A stretch of 50,134 nt of DNA, taken from positions 1-50,134 of the forward strand of contig CAJTVF010000015.1 of NCBI GenBank assembly GCA_910579435.1, written 5' to 3'. Numbering within the stretch: the first letter of the stretch is position 1; each line of letters opens with the position of its first letter. The translations under genes were made by a program, and so were the position numbers. Under the pieces are notes generated by a model. It was given only the letters and a program-made list of their open reading frames with translations, had not been told where the DNA came from and searched no databases. Shown piece by piece: positions 16,670-24,984 of this stretch. This DNA is from an uncultured Oscillibacter sp. GTDB lineage: Bacteria; Bacillota; Clostridia; Oscillospirales; Oscillospiraceae.

Positions 16670-17548
16670 ATGACGATTCATGTGGTGAGCCCCGGGGAGA
16701 CCGTGGATACCATCGCCGCCGGGTACGGCGTGGCCCCGAGGCAGCTGGCGGCGGACAACGAGCTGCCCCCGGACTACGCCCTGGCGGTGGGGCAGACGCT
16801 GGTGGTGCGGTTCCCCCGGGCGGTCCATGTCGTGGCGGCGGGAGAGACGCTGACCTCCATCGCGGCCCGGTACGGGACCACGGTCCGGCAGCTCTGGCGG
16901 AACAACTGGGCCCTTGGCGGGGGGGAGGCCCTGGCGGCGGGCCAGCTTCTGGTGGTCTCCTATTTTGACGAGAAGCTGGGGGAGGGCGTGTTCAACGGCT
17001 ACGCCTATCCCTTCATCTCCCCGGAGCTGCTGGCGGAACAGCTGCCCTATCTCTCGGCGATGGCCCCCTTTACCTACGGCATTACGGCGGAAGGCGGGCT
17101 TCTGCCCCTGGACGACGAGGCCATGCTGGAGGCGGCCCGGGTCCGGGGGACGAGGCCGGTGATGCACCTGTCCACCCTGACGGAGGCGGGGCAGTTCGAC
17201 ACGGGCCGGGCGGCGTTCATCCTGACGGATTACGAGGCCCAGGGGCGGCTGGCGGCGGAGGTGCTGCAGACGGTGCTGCGGAAGGACTTTGCGGGGTTGG
17301 ACGTGGACTTTGAGTATCTGCCGGGCCAGCTGGCTGCGGCCTACGCGGCGTTTTTGGGGCGGCTGCGGCAGCTGCTGGCGGCCCAGGGGCGGTTTTTATG
17401 GGCGGCGCTGGCGCCGAAGACAAGCCGCCGCCAGCGGGGGCTGCTGTATGAGGGGCACGATTACGCCGCCGTCGCGGCGGCGGTGGACGGGGTGCTGCTG
17501 ATGACATATGGATACGGTTTGTTAGCACACTTTTTCAATAGTGTTTGA
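16670..17548 (+). CDS. LysM-LysM-GH18 spore-type hydrolase, N-terminal part (split by element)
   Basis: SleL/YaaH-type peptidoglycan N-acetylglucosaminidase of spore cortex or coat, cut by a mobile element. Two LysM domains (about residues 2-46, beginning IHVVSPGETVDTIAAGYGV, and 50-97, VHVVAAGETLTSIAARYGT) precede a GH18 barrel with catalytic Glu in GLDVDFEYLP near residue 215. Native sequence ends in the codon starting at base 17510 (VDGVLLMTY). The last 11 residues (YGLLAHFFNSV and the preceding Gly) come from element DNA. GAGGTG precedes the ATG. The missing 144 residues are at 40812-41245 in the same orientation, and joining 17510 to 40812 restores MTYEWGYTYGPPMAVAP without a frameshift. 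Confidence 0.93.
   Translation: MTIHVVSPGETVDTIAAGYGVAPRQLAADNELPPDYALAVGQTLVVRFPRAVHVVAAGETLTSIAARYGTTVRQLWRNNWALGGGEALAAGQLLVVSYFDEKLGEGVFNGYAYPFISPELLAEQLPYLSAMAPFTYGITAEGGLLPLDDEAMLEAARVRGTRPVMHLSTLTEAGQFDTGRAAFILTDYEAQGRLAAEVLQTVLRKDFAGLDVDFEYLPGQLAAAYAAFLGRLRQLLAAQGRFLWAALAPKTSRRQRGLLYEGHDYAAVAAAVDGVLLMTYGYGLLAHFFNSV
17505..17530. promoter_or_regulatory. attL of the serine-recombinase element
   Basis: The hexamer CATATG (17505-17510) is shared with the right junction. Element DNA to its right, GATACGGTTTGTTAGCACAC, is an imperfect inverted copy (15 of 20 positions) of the right-end arm at 40786-40805, as expected for the two halves of a serine-integrase attP. The recombinase gene ends about 100 nt away. 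Confidence 0.85.
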
Positions 17549-17613
17549 TTTTGCCGGGCAAACAACCGCATTTCGGCAATTTTTCAAAAAGGTGTACCAA
17601 TACACTTTGCTCT

Positions 17614-19317
17614 TTAAGAGTTCTCTCCAAAAGTGCGCTGACATACGCTGCTCTCCCCCATATCCTCAATAGTTCTTACGAAGTCAAGGGGCTTTTTACG
17701 TTCCGGGGAAAACTTGAAATAAACATGGACATGGGTTCCGTCCTCTACGGAAATATGGTCCAAAAGCCGCTCCAGCACGTTCCGGTCTATGACATTTATG
17801 CTGCCGTATTCCTCAAAATAGGAAACAAATTCATCATCCTGCCGCAGGGCTTCTTTCAGATTGACCATGCTGGCCCGCAATCCCTCGATTTGACTTTCCT
17901 GCTCCGCAATGCCGTCACTGTATTTTGTCTTAAACCGTGTATATTCGTCCTGGTCTATGATGCCCTTTTCAAGATTGTCATACAGCCGGAACTTTGCTTC
18001 CTCCAGGCGCTTTTTCTCCTGTTCCGCACGCCGTATCGCCAGGAGATATCCGTTTGCGGAGCCGCTGCCCGGCCTGCTTTTTCCGGCGGCTTCCATGACC
18101 GCTTTCGCGTCTACCAGCTCCTGAATCTGTTCCTGCACCGCTTTCAGAACCGCCGCTTCCAGGGCCGTTTCTCTGACAGAGGGACATTGGCAGTTCCCGG
18201 GGAAATATACGCGGGTCATGCAGCGGAACCGGGCAACGCCATGGGAGACGTTCCGGTTCATGCGGCCTCCGCAGCGGGCGCACTTGACAAAGCCGGACAG
18301 CAAATAACTGGCCTGCCGGTTTGGGGCGGCCCTGGTACGCCTTGCGAAGCGGTCGTGAACGATGGTGAAGATCTCGTCCGGGATGATGGCCTCATGGGTC
18401 CCCTCTATCACAGTCCACTCGCTTTCATCGACCGGCACCAGCTTCTTTGTCCGGTAGGAAACGCTTTTGCGCTTCCCCTGCACCAGATTCCCGATATATA
18501 CCTCGTCTTTCAAAATCGAGTTTACCGTGGTCAACGCCCAGGCGCCGCGCTTCACTCCGCCGCTGGAGTGCTGTGTAAATCCCTTGCAGCCCTTGCTGGC
18601 CTTGTAAACCGACGGAGGCATGATTTGTAAGGCGTTGAGCTGTTTTACGATACGGCTGGCGGAAACGCCCCCGGCGTACCAGTCAAAGATTATGCGGACC
18701 ACTTCAGCGGCCTCCGGGTCGATGATGAGCTTGTGGCGGTCTTCCGGGCTTTTCATATAGCCATAGGGGGCGTAATTCCCCAGGAACTCCCCCCGCGCCC
18801 GTTTCATGGCGAAGGTGGACTTGATTTTAATGGAAAGCTGGCGGATGTAGTCATCGTTCATGATGTTGGAGAAGGAGACAATGGCACTGCAATACCCATG
18901 GGGGTCCTTCAGGCTGTCTATATGGTTTAAAACCGAAATGACCCGGACGCCCTTCTGGGGAAAATAGTCCTCCATCAGGCGGCCCAGCTCCGGATAATTC
19001 CGGCCCAAGCGGGAGTTGTCCTTGAAGATCACGCAGTTGACGTTCCCTGCCTCGATGTCCCGCATCATGCGCTTGTACTCCGGGCGGTCGAAGCTGCCCC
19101 CCGGATAGCCGTCGTCGGAGTAGGCTTCCACAGAGGCGATCTGGTCCCCCTGTCCTTTCAGGTATTCAAGGTGCTGTTCGATAATCCTCCTCTGGTTCTG
19201 GATGCTGTCGCTCTCCAGCTTATCCCCGTCCTCCTTGCTGAGGCGGACATAGACCGCGATATGCCACCGGACCGCCGAAGTCCCGCCGTCCTCCTTCCTC
19301 TTCCGCACAAAGGTCAT
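17614..19317 (-). CDS. Large serine recombinase (integrase/excisionase of the element)
   Basis: A 567-residue large serine recombinase that cuts and joins attachment sites through a phosphoserine link. The resolvase domain has catalytic Ser27 in YVRLSKED, with NSRLGRNYPELGRLMEDYF further on. The recombinase domain spans about residues 190-300, a zinc ribbon starts at CARCGG near residue 345 (second pair in GNCQC), and a coiled coil lies near 420-490. Everything is present and the reading frame is intact. AGGGAGGCGCC precedes the ATG. It is the gene closest to attL, as in skin and Tn4451-type elements. A 48-residue gene lies just upstream in the same orientation. Confidence 0.95.
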   Translation of the reverse strand: MTFVRKRKEDGGTSAVRWHIAVYVRLSKEDGDKLESDSIQNQRRIIEQHLEYLKGQGDQIASVEAYSDDGYPGGSFDRPEYKRMMRDIEAGNVNCVIFKDNSRLGRNYPELGRLMEDYFPQKGVRVISVLNHIDSLKDPHGYCSAIVSFSNIMNDDYIRQLSIKIKSTFAMKRARGEFLGNYAPYGYMKSPEDRHKLIIDPEAAEVVRIIFDWYAGGVSASRIVKQLNALQIMPPSVYKASKGCKGFTQHSSGGVKRGAWALTTVNSILKDEVYIGNLVQGKRKSVSYRTKKLVPVDESEWTVIEGTHEAIIPDEIFTIVHDRFARRTRAAPNRQASYLLSGFVKCARCGGRMNRNVSHGVARFRCMTRVYFPGNCQCPSVRETALEAAVLKAVQEQIQELVDAKAVMEAAGKSRPGSGSANGYLLAIRRAEQEKKRLEEAKFRLYDNLEKGIIDQDEYTRFKTKYSDGIAEQESQIEGLRASMVNLKEALRQDDEFVSYFEEYGSINVIDRNVLERLLDHISVEDGTHVHVYFKFSPERKKPLDFVRTIEDMGESSVCQRTFGENS

Positions 19318-19342
19318 AGGCGCCTCCCTCCGCCGCCCTGCC

Positions 19343-19489
19343 TCACCGGCAGGGTTCTCCGCCTTTTGACAGGTGCGCGTTCAGTATGGAGACCATGCAG
19401 GACTCCAGGCTTGGGCCCTTGTCCGCATAGTGGACCGTCACGCAGAGCTCCGGAGCCCCGTCCCGCCGGGAAGCGGTTTGTTTTTCCAT
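19343..19489 (-). CDS. 48-residue protein upstream of the serine recombinase
   Basis: A short gene starting MEKQTASRRDGAPELCVTVH and ending SILNAHLSKGGEPCR, with AGGAGGTG placed 7 nt before the ATG and the recombinase start 25 nt after its stop. It is therefore co-transcribed with the recombinase. No domain is recognised. Serine integrases often need a small directionality factor for excision, so it is a candidate, without direct evidence. Confidence 0.6.
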   Translation of the reverse strand: MEKQTASRRDGAPELCVTVHYADKGPSLESCMVSILNAHLSKGGEPCR

Positions 19490-19842
19490 GGCAGACACCT
19501 CCTCTCCCAAAAGCTATGAGGGCCGGAAGGGGAATATACGTCCTCCGCCTTTTCGGAGGGCAGAGCCTTTGAAAAAGCCCTCCGGCGCGGCTCCGGTTTC
19601 CCTCCATCCTTTTCCGCTCCGCCAGATCGAAACCAGCGGGTTTGGCAATCCGCCCGGGCGGCACGGAGGGCTTCGGGGGCGGCGATACTCTCCGGTCCGC
19701 CAAACCGGCGGCGCTCCCGGGGAGGATAATCGGCAATTTACAGCATTGAAAACCGCCGTAAAATCCATTATAATAAGGAAAATCCCCCTGCGGCCCCGGT
19801 TCGCGGCGGCCCACCGATATTTTTTAAAGGCGGTTTCCTGCT
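19490..19842. other. Intergenic region before citrate synthase
   Basis: About 350 nt without a supported gene between two divergent units. It holds the citrate synthase promoter at 19746-19774. A 70-nt leader follows, with a weak AAAGGCGG ribosome site. Confidence 0.5.
19746..19774 (+). promoter_or_regulatory. Strong sigma-A promoter for the citrate synthase operon
   Basis: TTGAAA (19746-19751), a 17-bp spacer and TATAAT (19769-19774) are almost consensus. It lies inside the element, so the operon does not depend on host promoters outside it. Confidence 0.8.
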
Positions 19843-21249
19843 ATGTCTTACAAAACCGAACGCGACCTCCACCGGATGCTCCGCCACCAGGAGCTGATTG
19901 AATCCTCCCTGTCCTTCGTCAGCGGCTCCGAGGACTTCATCCGGGACAACGACATTTTTCCCTCCGGCCGGTTCGACGCCGACGTGATGCGGGGCCTCCG
20001 GTATCCCAACGGCACCGGCGTCATCGCCGGAGTCACCAGCATCGGCGACGTGGACGGCTATGACCTGGTGGACGGGGAAAAAATCCCCCGGAAGGGCCGT
20101 CTCTTTTACCGGGGCGTCAGCATCGAGGACCTGATTCAAAGCTGCATCCGGGAGGACCGGTTCGGCTTCGAGGAGACGGTGTACCTCCTCCTCTTCGGCC
20201 AGCTGCCCACGGCCTCCCAGCTGGAGGACTTCCAGGTCCTCATGGCCCGGTGGAGCCAGCTGCCCAGCTACTTCTCCGAGGATATGATCCTCCGCTCCCC
20301 CAACAAGAACATCATGAACAAGCTGGCCAGCTGCATCCTGGCCCTCCACTCCCACGACGGCGAGGCGGAGAACCGGAGCCTGGAGAACGAGCTGTTCAAA
20401 TCCTTCCGCATGGTGGCCCGGACGCCCACCATTGTGGCCCACTCCTACGCGGCCAAGCGCCACTACTTCGACAAGGACAGCCTCTACCTCCACCGGCCCC
20501 GGACGGACATGAGCGTGGCCCAGAACTTCCTCTACTCCCTGCGGGAGGACACCAAATTTGACGACGACGAGGCCAAGCTCCTGGACCTGTGCATGATCCT
20601 CCACGCCGAGCACGGCGGCGGCAACAACTCCACCTTCGCCTGCCGGGTGCTCACCTCCACCGGGACGGACTTCTACTCCGCCATCGCCGCCGCCGTGGGC
20701 TCCCTGAAGGGCTTCCGCCACGGCGGGGCCAACATCAAGGTGGTGGAGATGATGCAGTACCTGCGAAACGCCGTTGGAAACTGGAAGGACGACGGCCAGG
20801 TGAAGGACCAGCTGGTCCGCATCCTCCGCCGGGAGCTGGGGGACGGCACCGGCCTCATCTACGGCATGGGCCACGCGGTCTACACCCTCTCGGACCCCCG
20901 GGCGGAGATTCTCAAGCAGTTCTCCCGGCATCTGGCGGAGAAGCGGGGCATGGTGGACCAGCTGGACCTTATCGAATCCGTGGAGCGGCTGGCCCCCCAG
21001 GTTTTCCAGGAGGTCCGGGGCATCGACAAGCCCATCTGCGCCAATGTGGATCTGTACTCCGGCTTCGTGTACCGGCTGCTGGGCATCCCCACGGACCTGT
21101 ACACCGCCATTTTCGCCAGCGCCCGAATGGCCGGCTGGTGCGCCCACCGCATGGAGGAGTGCTGCTCCGACGACCCGCGCATCATCCGCCCCGCCTACAA
21201 GACCGTCTGCAAACGCGTTCCCTATGTGCCCCTGCCGGACAGAGGCTGA
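19843..21249 (+). CDS. gltA: Citrate synthase
   Basis: Condenses acetyl-CoA and oxaloacetate to citrate. The 468-residue protein shows the core signatures: active-site His in HAEHGGGNNSTFACR, GFRHGGANIKV, and the second His in YGMGHAVYTLSDPRA. It is longer than typical bacterial enzymes because of an N-terminal extension of about 80 residues, seen in clostridial relatives. It is first in a three-gene operon with aconitase (18 nt downstream) and isocitrate dehydrogenase, a full oxidative branch to 2-oxoglutarate. In fermentative Firmicutes this branch mainly makes glutamate. Base composition resembles the core genes of the window, not the van block. Confidence 0.95.
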   Translation: MSYKTERDLHRMLRHQELIESSLSFVSGSEDFIRDNDIFPSGRFDADVMRGLRYPNGTGVIAGVTSIGDVDGYDLVDGEKIPRKGRLFYRGVSIEDLIQSCIREDRFGFEETVYLLLFGQLPTASQLEDFQVLMARWSQLPSYFSEDMILRSPNKNIMNKLASCILALHSHDGEAENRSLENELFKSFRMVARTPTIVAHSYAAKRHYFDKDSLYLHRPRTDMSVAQNFLYSLREDTKFDDDEAKLLDLCMILHAEHGGGNNSTFACRVLTSTGTDFYSAIAAAVGSLKGFRHGGANIKVVEMMQYLRNAVGNWKDDGQVKDQLVRILRRELGDGTGLIYGMGHAVYTLSDPRAEILKQFSRHLAEKRGMVDQLDLIESVERLAPQVFQEVRGIDKPICANVDLYSGFVYRLLGIPTDLYTAIFASARMAGWCAHRMEECCSDDPRIIRPAYKTVCKRVPYVPLPDRG

Positions 21250-21267
21250 TTTCAGGAGGTTTCCGCT

Positions 21268-23499
21268 ATGATTACCCTTCATGACAACGGCGTTTTCCTC
21301 TCGGAGGGCGCCCTCCGCGCCGCAGCCCCCGTCTCCCCGGAAGAGGGCCGGAAGCGCACCCTGGCCTGGAGCATTCTCCAGGCCCACAGCGTCTCCGGCG
21401 ACCCGGAGCGGCTGCGAATCCGCTTTGACGCCATGGCCAGCCACGACATCACCTACGTGGGCATCATCCAGCAGGCCCGGGCCTCCGGCATGCGGGAGTT
21501 CCCCATTCCCTACGCCCTGACCAACTGCCACAACTCTCTCTGCGCCGTGGGCGGCACCATCAATGAGGACGACCACGTCTTCGGCCTCTCCGCCGCCCGG
21601 AAATACGGCGGCATTTACGTCCCCGCCAATCAAAGCGTCATCCACTCCTATGCCCGGGAGCAGCTGGCGGGCTGCGGAAAGATGATCCTGGGCTCCGATT
21701 CCCACACCCGGTACGGCGCCCTGGGCGCCATGGCCGTGGGCGAGGGCGGGCCGGAGCTTTGTAAGCAGCTTTTGAAAAACACCTGGGACGTGCCTTATCC
21801 GAAGGTGGTGCTGGTCTATCTCACCGGTGCGCCGAAGCGGGGCGTGGGCCCCCACGACGCGGCCATCGCCCTGGTGAAGGCCGTCTTTGAGAGCGGCTTT
21901 GTCAACAACTGCGTGCTGGAGTTCGCCGGGCCCGGCGTGGCGGGCCTGCCCATTGACTTCCGAAACGGCATCGACGTCATGACCACGGAGACCACCTGCC
22001 TCTCCTCCATCTGGGAGACCGACGGGGAGACCCGGGGCTTTTACGAGGCCCACGGCCGGGGGGAGGAATACCGGGAGCTCCATCCCGGAGATTTTGCCTA
22101 TTACGACAAGTACATCGAGCTGGACCTCTCCCAAGTCGAGCCCATGATCGCCCTGCCCTTCCACCCCTCCAACGCCTGGACCATCCGGGAGTTCCTGGAC
22201 CACGCCCCGGACATCCTGGCGAAGGTGGAGGCCGACGCGCAGAAGCGCTATCCCAAGGCCAGGGTCCACCTGGCCCAGAAGATTCACGACGGCGGCGTCT
22301 GGGCGGACCAGGGGGTCATCGCCGGCTGCGCCGGGGGCCTCTTCGACAACATTACCGAGGCGGCGGACATCCTCCGGGGCGGCAGCTGCGGCGACGGATA
22401 TTTCACCTTGGACGTGTACCCCACCAGCGTCCCCGTCAGCCTGGAGCTGACAAAGATCGGGGCCGCGGCGGACCTGCTCAAAAGCGGCGCGGTCATCAAG
22501 CCCAGCTTCTGCGGGCCCTGCTTCGGCGCGGGGGACGTGCCCGCCCACAACGGCTTAAGCCTCCGGCACACCACCCGGAACTTCCCCAACCGGGAGGGCT
22601 CCAAGCCCGGGGAGGGCCAGTTTGCCGCCGTGTGCCTGATGGACGCCCGGTCCATCGCCGCCACGGCCTTAAACGGCGGAAGGATTACCCCCGCCACGGA
22701 AATCGAATACGAGCCCGTCCGGCGTCCCTACCACTTCGACAGGGGCGTGTATGAGAAGCGGGTCTACAGCGGCTTCGGCCATCCCCGGCCCGGGGAGGAG
22801 CTGATTCTGGGCCCCAACATCACCGACTGGCCGAAGATGCGGCCCCTGGCGGAAAATCTGCTGGTGGAGCTGGCGGCGGTGCTGCGGGACAGCGTGACCA
22901 CCACCGACGAGCTGATTCCCTCCGGGGAAACCTCCTCTTACCGCTCCAACCCCCTGCGGCTGGCGGAGTTCACCCTCTCCCGCCGGGAGCCGGAATACGT
23001 GGGCCGGGCCAAGGCCTCGGCGGAGCTGGAGGAAAAACGCCTGGCAGGGGAGGTCCCGGCGAAGCTGAGGGCCCTGCTGGACCGCTGCGGCGCCAAGGCG
23101 GAGGAGACCCAGTTCGGCTCCTGTGTCTTCGCCAACAAGCCCGGCGACGGCTCCGCCCGGGAGCAGGCCGCGTCCTGTCAGAAGGTGCTGGGGGGCTTCG
23201 CGAATATCTGCTATGCCTTTGCCACCAAGCGCTACCGCTCCAACTGCATCAACTGGGGCATCCTGCCCTTTACCCTGGACGAGGGGACGGAGTTCCCCTA
23301 TGAGGCGGGGGACTGCGTGTTTGTTCCGAATATCCGTACTGCCATTGCAGAGGGCCGGGAGGAGATTCCCGCCAGGGTGCTGAGGGCGGACGGCGGCGAG
23401 GAGGAGCTCCTTCTCCACGTCCGGGGCCTGACGGCGGAGGAACGGGAAATTATCCTGGACGGCTGCCTGATGAACTACTACGCCAATCGGGCGGAGTAA
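21268..23499 (+). CDS. Aconitate hydratase (aconitase family)
   Basis: A 743-residue iron-sulfur hydro-lyase interconverting citrate and isocitrate. Substrate and cluster regions are visible: LGSDSHTRYGALGAMAVGEG near residue 147, and the 4Fe-4S cysteines in RGGSCGDGYF-like context (GGSCGDG near 372) and in PSFCGPCFGAGD near 412. It resembles the hydratase branch found in clostridia (YbhJ-like) rather than AcnA or AcnB. AGGAGG lies 8 nt before the ATG. Context between citrate synthase and isocitrate dehydrogenase fixes the role better than sequence alone. Confidence 0.88.
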   Translation: MITLHDNGVFLSEGALRAAAPVSPEEGRKRTLAWSILQAHSVSGDPERLRIRFDAMASHDITYVGIIQQARASGMREFPIPYALTNCHNSLCAVGGTINEDDHVFGLSAARKYGGIYVPANQSVIHSYAREQLAGCGKMILGSDSHTRYGALGAMAVGEGGPELCKQLLKNTWDVPYPKVVLVYLTGAPKRGVGPHDAAIALVKAVFESGFVNNCVLEFAGPGVAGLPIDFRNGIDVMTTETTCLSSIWETDGETRGFYEAHGRGEEYRELHPGDFAYYDKYIELDLSQVEPMIALPFHPSNAWTIREFLDHAPDILAKVEADAQKRYPKARVHLAQKIHDGGVWADQGVIAGCAGGLFDNITEAADILRGGSCGDGYFTLDVYPTSVPVSLELTKIGAAADLLKSGAVIKPSFCGPCFGAGDVPAHNGLSLRHTTRNFPNREGSKPGEGQFAAVCLMDARSIAATALNGGRITPATEIEYEPVRRPYHFDRGVYEKRVYSGFGHPRPGEELILGPNITDWPKMRPLAENLLVELAAVLRDSVTTTDELIPSGETSSYRSNPLRLAEFTLSRREPEYVGRAKASAELEEKRLAGEVPAKLRALLDRCGAKAEETQFGSCVFANKPGDGSAREQAASCQKVLGGFANICYAFATKRYRSNCINWGILPFTLDEGTEFPYEAGDCVFVPNIRTAIAEGREEIPARVLRADGGEEELLLHVRGLTAEEREIILDGCLMNYYANRAE

Positions 23500-23502
23500 G
23501 GA

Positions 23503-23525
23503 TGGCCTGACCAGGGGGGTCAGGC
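23503..23525 (+). other. Intergenic hairpin between aconitase and isocitrate dehydrogenase genes
   Basis: GGCCTGACC and GGTCAGGCC form a perfect 9-bp stem with a 5-nt loop just after the aconitase stop. There is no T-run, so it more likely affects mRNA stability or processing than termination. Confidence 0.5.
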
Positions 23526-23572
23526 CTCACAGCTCCTCCAAAATCTTAGATTTCCGTGAGAGAGGTTTCGAT

Positions 23573-24775
23573 ATGAATAAGATCAAAATGACCACCCCCC
23601 TGGTGGAGATGGACGGGGACGAGATGACCCGCGTCCTGTGGGGGGTAATCAAGGAAAAGCTGATTCTGCCCTTTGTGGACCTGAAAACGGAGTACTACGA
23701 CCTGGGCCTCCTGAACCGCAACGCCACGAAGGACCAGGTCACCATAGACGCCGCCCACGCCGCAAAACGCCTGGGCGTGGCGGTGAAGTGCGCCACCATC
23801 ACTCCCAACCGCCAGCGGATGGAGGAGTACCCGGAGCTGACGGAGATGTGGAAATCCCCCAACGGCACCATCCGGGCCATCCTGGACGGCACCGCCTTCC
23901 GGGCCCCCATCGTCCTGCCCTGCGTCAAGCCTGTTGTGAAAAACTGGGAGGCCCCAATCACCATCGCCCGCCACGCCTACGGCGACATGTACAAGGCCGT
24001 GGACATGACCACGGAGGAGCCGGGGACCGCCACCCTCACCTTTCAAGGCGAGAGCGGGGCGGAGAAGGCGCTGCGCGTCCAGACCGTGGACGGCCCCGCC
24101 GTCTTCTCGGCCCAGCACAACACGGAGAAGAGCATCCGGGCCTTTGCCCGCTCCTGCTTCCAGTATGCCCTCGCCCAGAGGCAGGACCTGTGGTTTTCCA
24201 CCAAGGACACCATCGCCAAGGTCTACGACGGGGAATTCAAGCGTATTTTTGAAGAGGAATATGAGGCTTCCTACAAAGCGGAGTTTGAAAAGCTGGGCAT
24301 CACCTATTTCTACACCCTCATCGACGACGCCGTGGCCCGGGTAATCCGCTCTAAGGGCGGCTTCATCTGGGCGCTGAAAAACTACGACGGCGACGTGATG
24401 AGCGACATGGTCGCCGCCGCCTTCGGGAGCCTGGCCATGATGACCTCCGTGCTGGTGTCCCCCGACGGGACCATGGAGTTCGAGGCGTCCCACGGCACCG
24501 TCACCCGGCACTATTACCGCTATCGCCAGGGGGAGAAGACCTCCACCAACCCCATGGCCACCATTTTCGCCTGGTCCGGGGCCCTGAAGCGCCGGGGAGA
24601 GCTGGACGGCCTCGCGGACCTGGTCCGCTTCGGCCGGCGGCTGGAGGCCGCCTCTCTGAAAACCCTGGAGGACGGCGTGATGACGAAGGACCTCCTCCCC
24701 CTGGTGGAGCCCGGCTTCCAGGCCCGGGGCGTGGATTCCTGGGAATTTCTGGACGCCATCGCGGCGCGGCTCTAA
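23573..24775 (+). CDS. icd: NADP-dependent isocitrate dehydrogenase
   Basis: Oxidative decarboxylation of isocitrate to 2-oxoglutarate, probably with NADP. At 400 residues it belongs to the type II (eukaryote-like) group, with TPLVEMDGDEMTRVLW at the start, the substrate site SPNGTIRAILDGTAFR, the metal-binding aspartates in YDGDVMSDMVAAAFGS and FEASHGTVTRHYYR near the cofactor site. AGAGAGG precedes the ATG. It is last in the operon, followed by a terminator. Confidence 0.95.
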   Translation: MNKIKMTTPLVEMDGDEMTRVLWGVIKEKLILPFVDLKTEYYDLGLLNRNATKDQVTIDAAHAAKRLGVAVKCATITPNRQRMEEYPELTEMWKSPNGTIRAILDGTAFRAPIVLPCVKPVVKNWEAPITIARHAYGDMYKAVDMTTEEPGTATLTFQGESGAEKALRVQTVDGPAVFSAQHNTEKSIRAFARSCFQYALAQRQDLWFSTKDTIAKVYDGEFKRIFEEEYEASYKAEFEKLGITYFYTLIDDAVARVIRSKGGFIWALKNYDGDVMSDMVAAAFGSLAMMTSVLVSPDGTMEFEASHGTVTRHYYRYRQGEKTSTNPMATIFAWSGALKRRGELDGLADLVRFGRRLEAASLKTLEDGVMTKDLLPLVEPGFQARGVDSWEFLDAIAARL

Positions 24776-24788
24776 AAAACGAAACGAA

Positions 24789-24817
24789 AACGGCGGCGGC
24801 TTCAGCCGCCGTTGTTT
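24789..24817 (+). terminator. Terminator of the citrate synthase operon
   Basis: AACGGCGGC / GCCGCCGTT stem followed by GTTTTT, 13 nt after the isocitrate dehydrogenase stop. Confidence 0.85.
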
Positions 24818-24879
24818 TTCAACGCGGTCACGGCTTTGTCAAAACCCCCGTTCGAAACGGTCCGCGCAGCGCCCGCGCC

Positions 24880-24907
24880 TTGACTTTTCCATATAAAGGT
24901 GTATAAT
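24880..24907 (+). promoter_or_regulatory. Sigma-A promoter for the O-acetyltransferase gene
   Basis: TTGACT, 16-bp spacer, TATAAT. The spacer string TTTTCCATATAAA recurs in the promoter of the SLH gene at 40705-40733, which may mean shared control. Confidence 0.75.
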
Positions 24908-24984
24908 CGTTTTATTATCTTTCTAAATTCGACAAATTATCCCGCCCGGGCAGCGGGAGTTCTTTAATTGGAGTTGATGTTTGC

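Noticed and set aside
19768..22548. Very long minus-strand open frame (926 codons) opposite citrate synthase and aconitase
   Set aside because: It is an antisense shadow of two GC-rich genes with clear family motifs; its translation is rich in Gly, Val, His and Ala with no domain.
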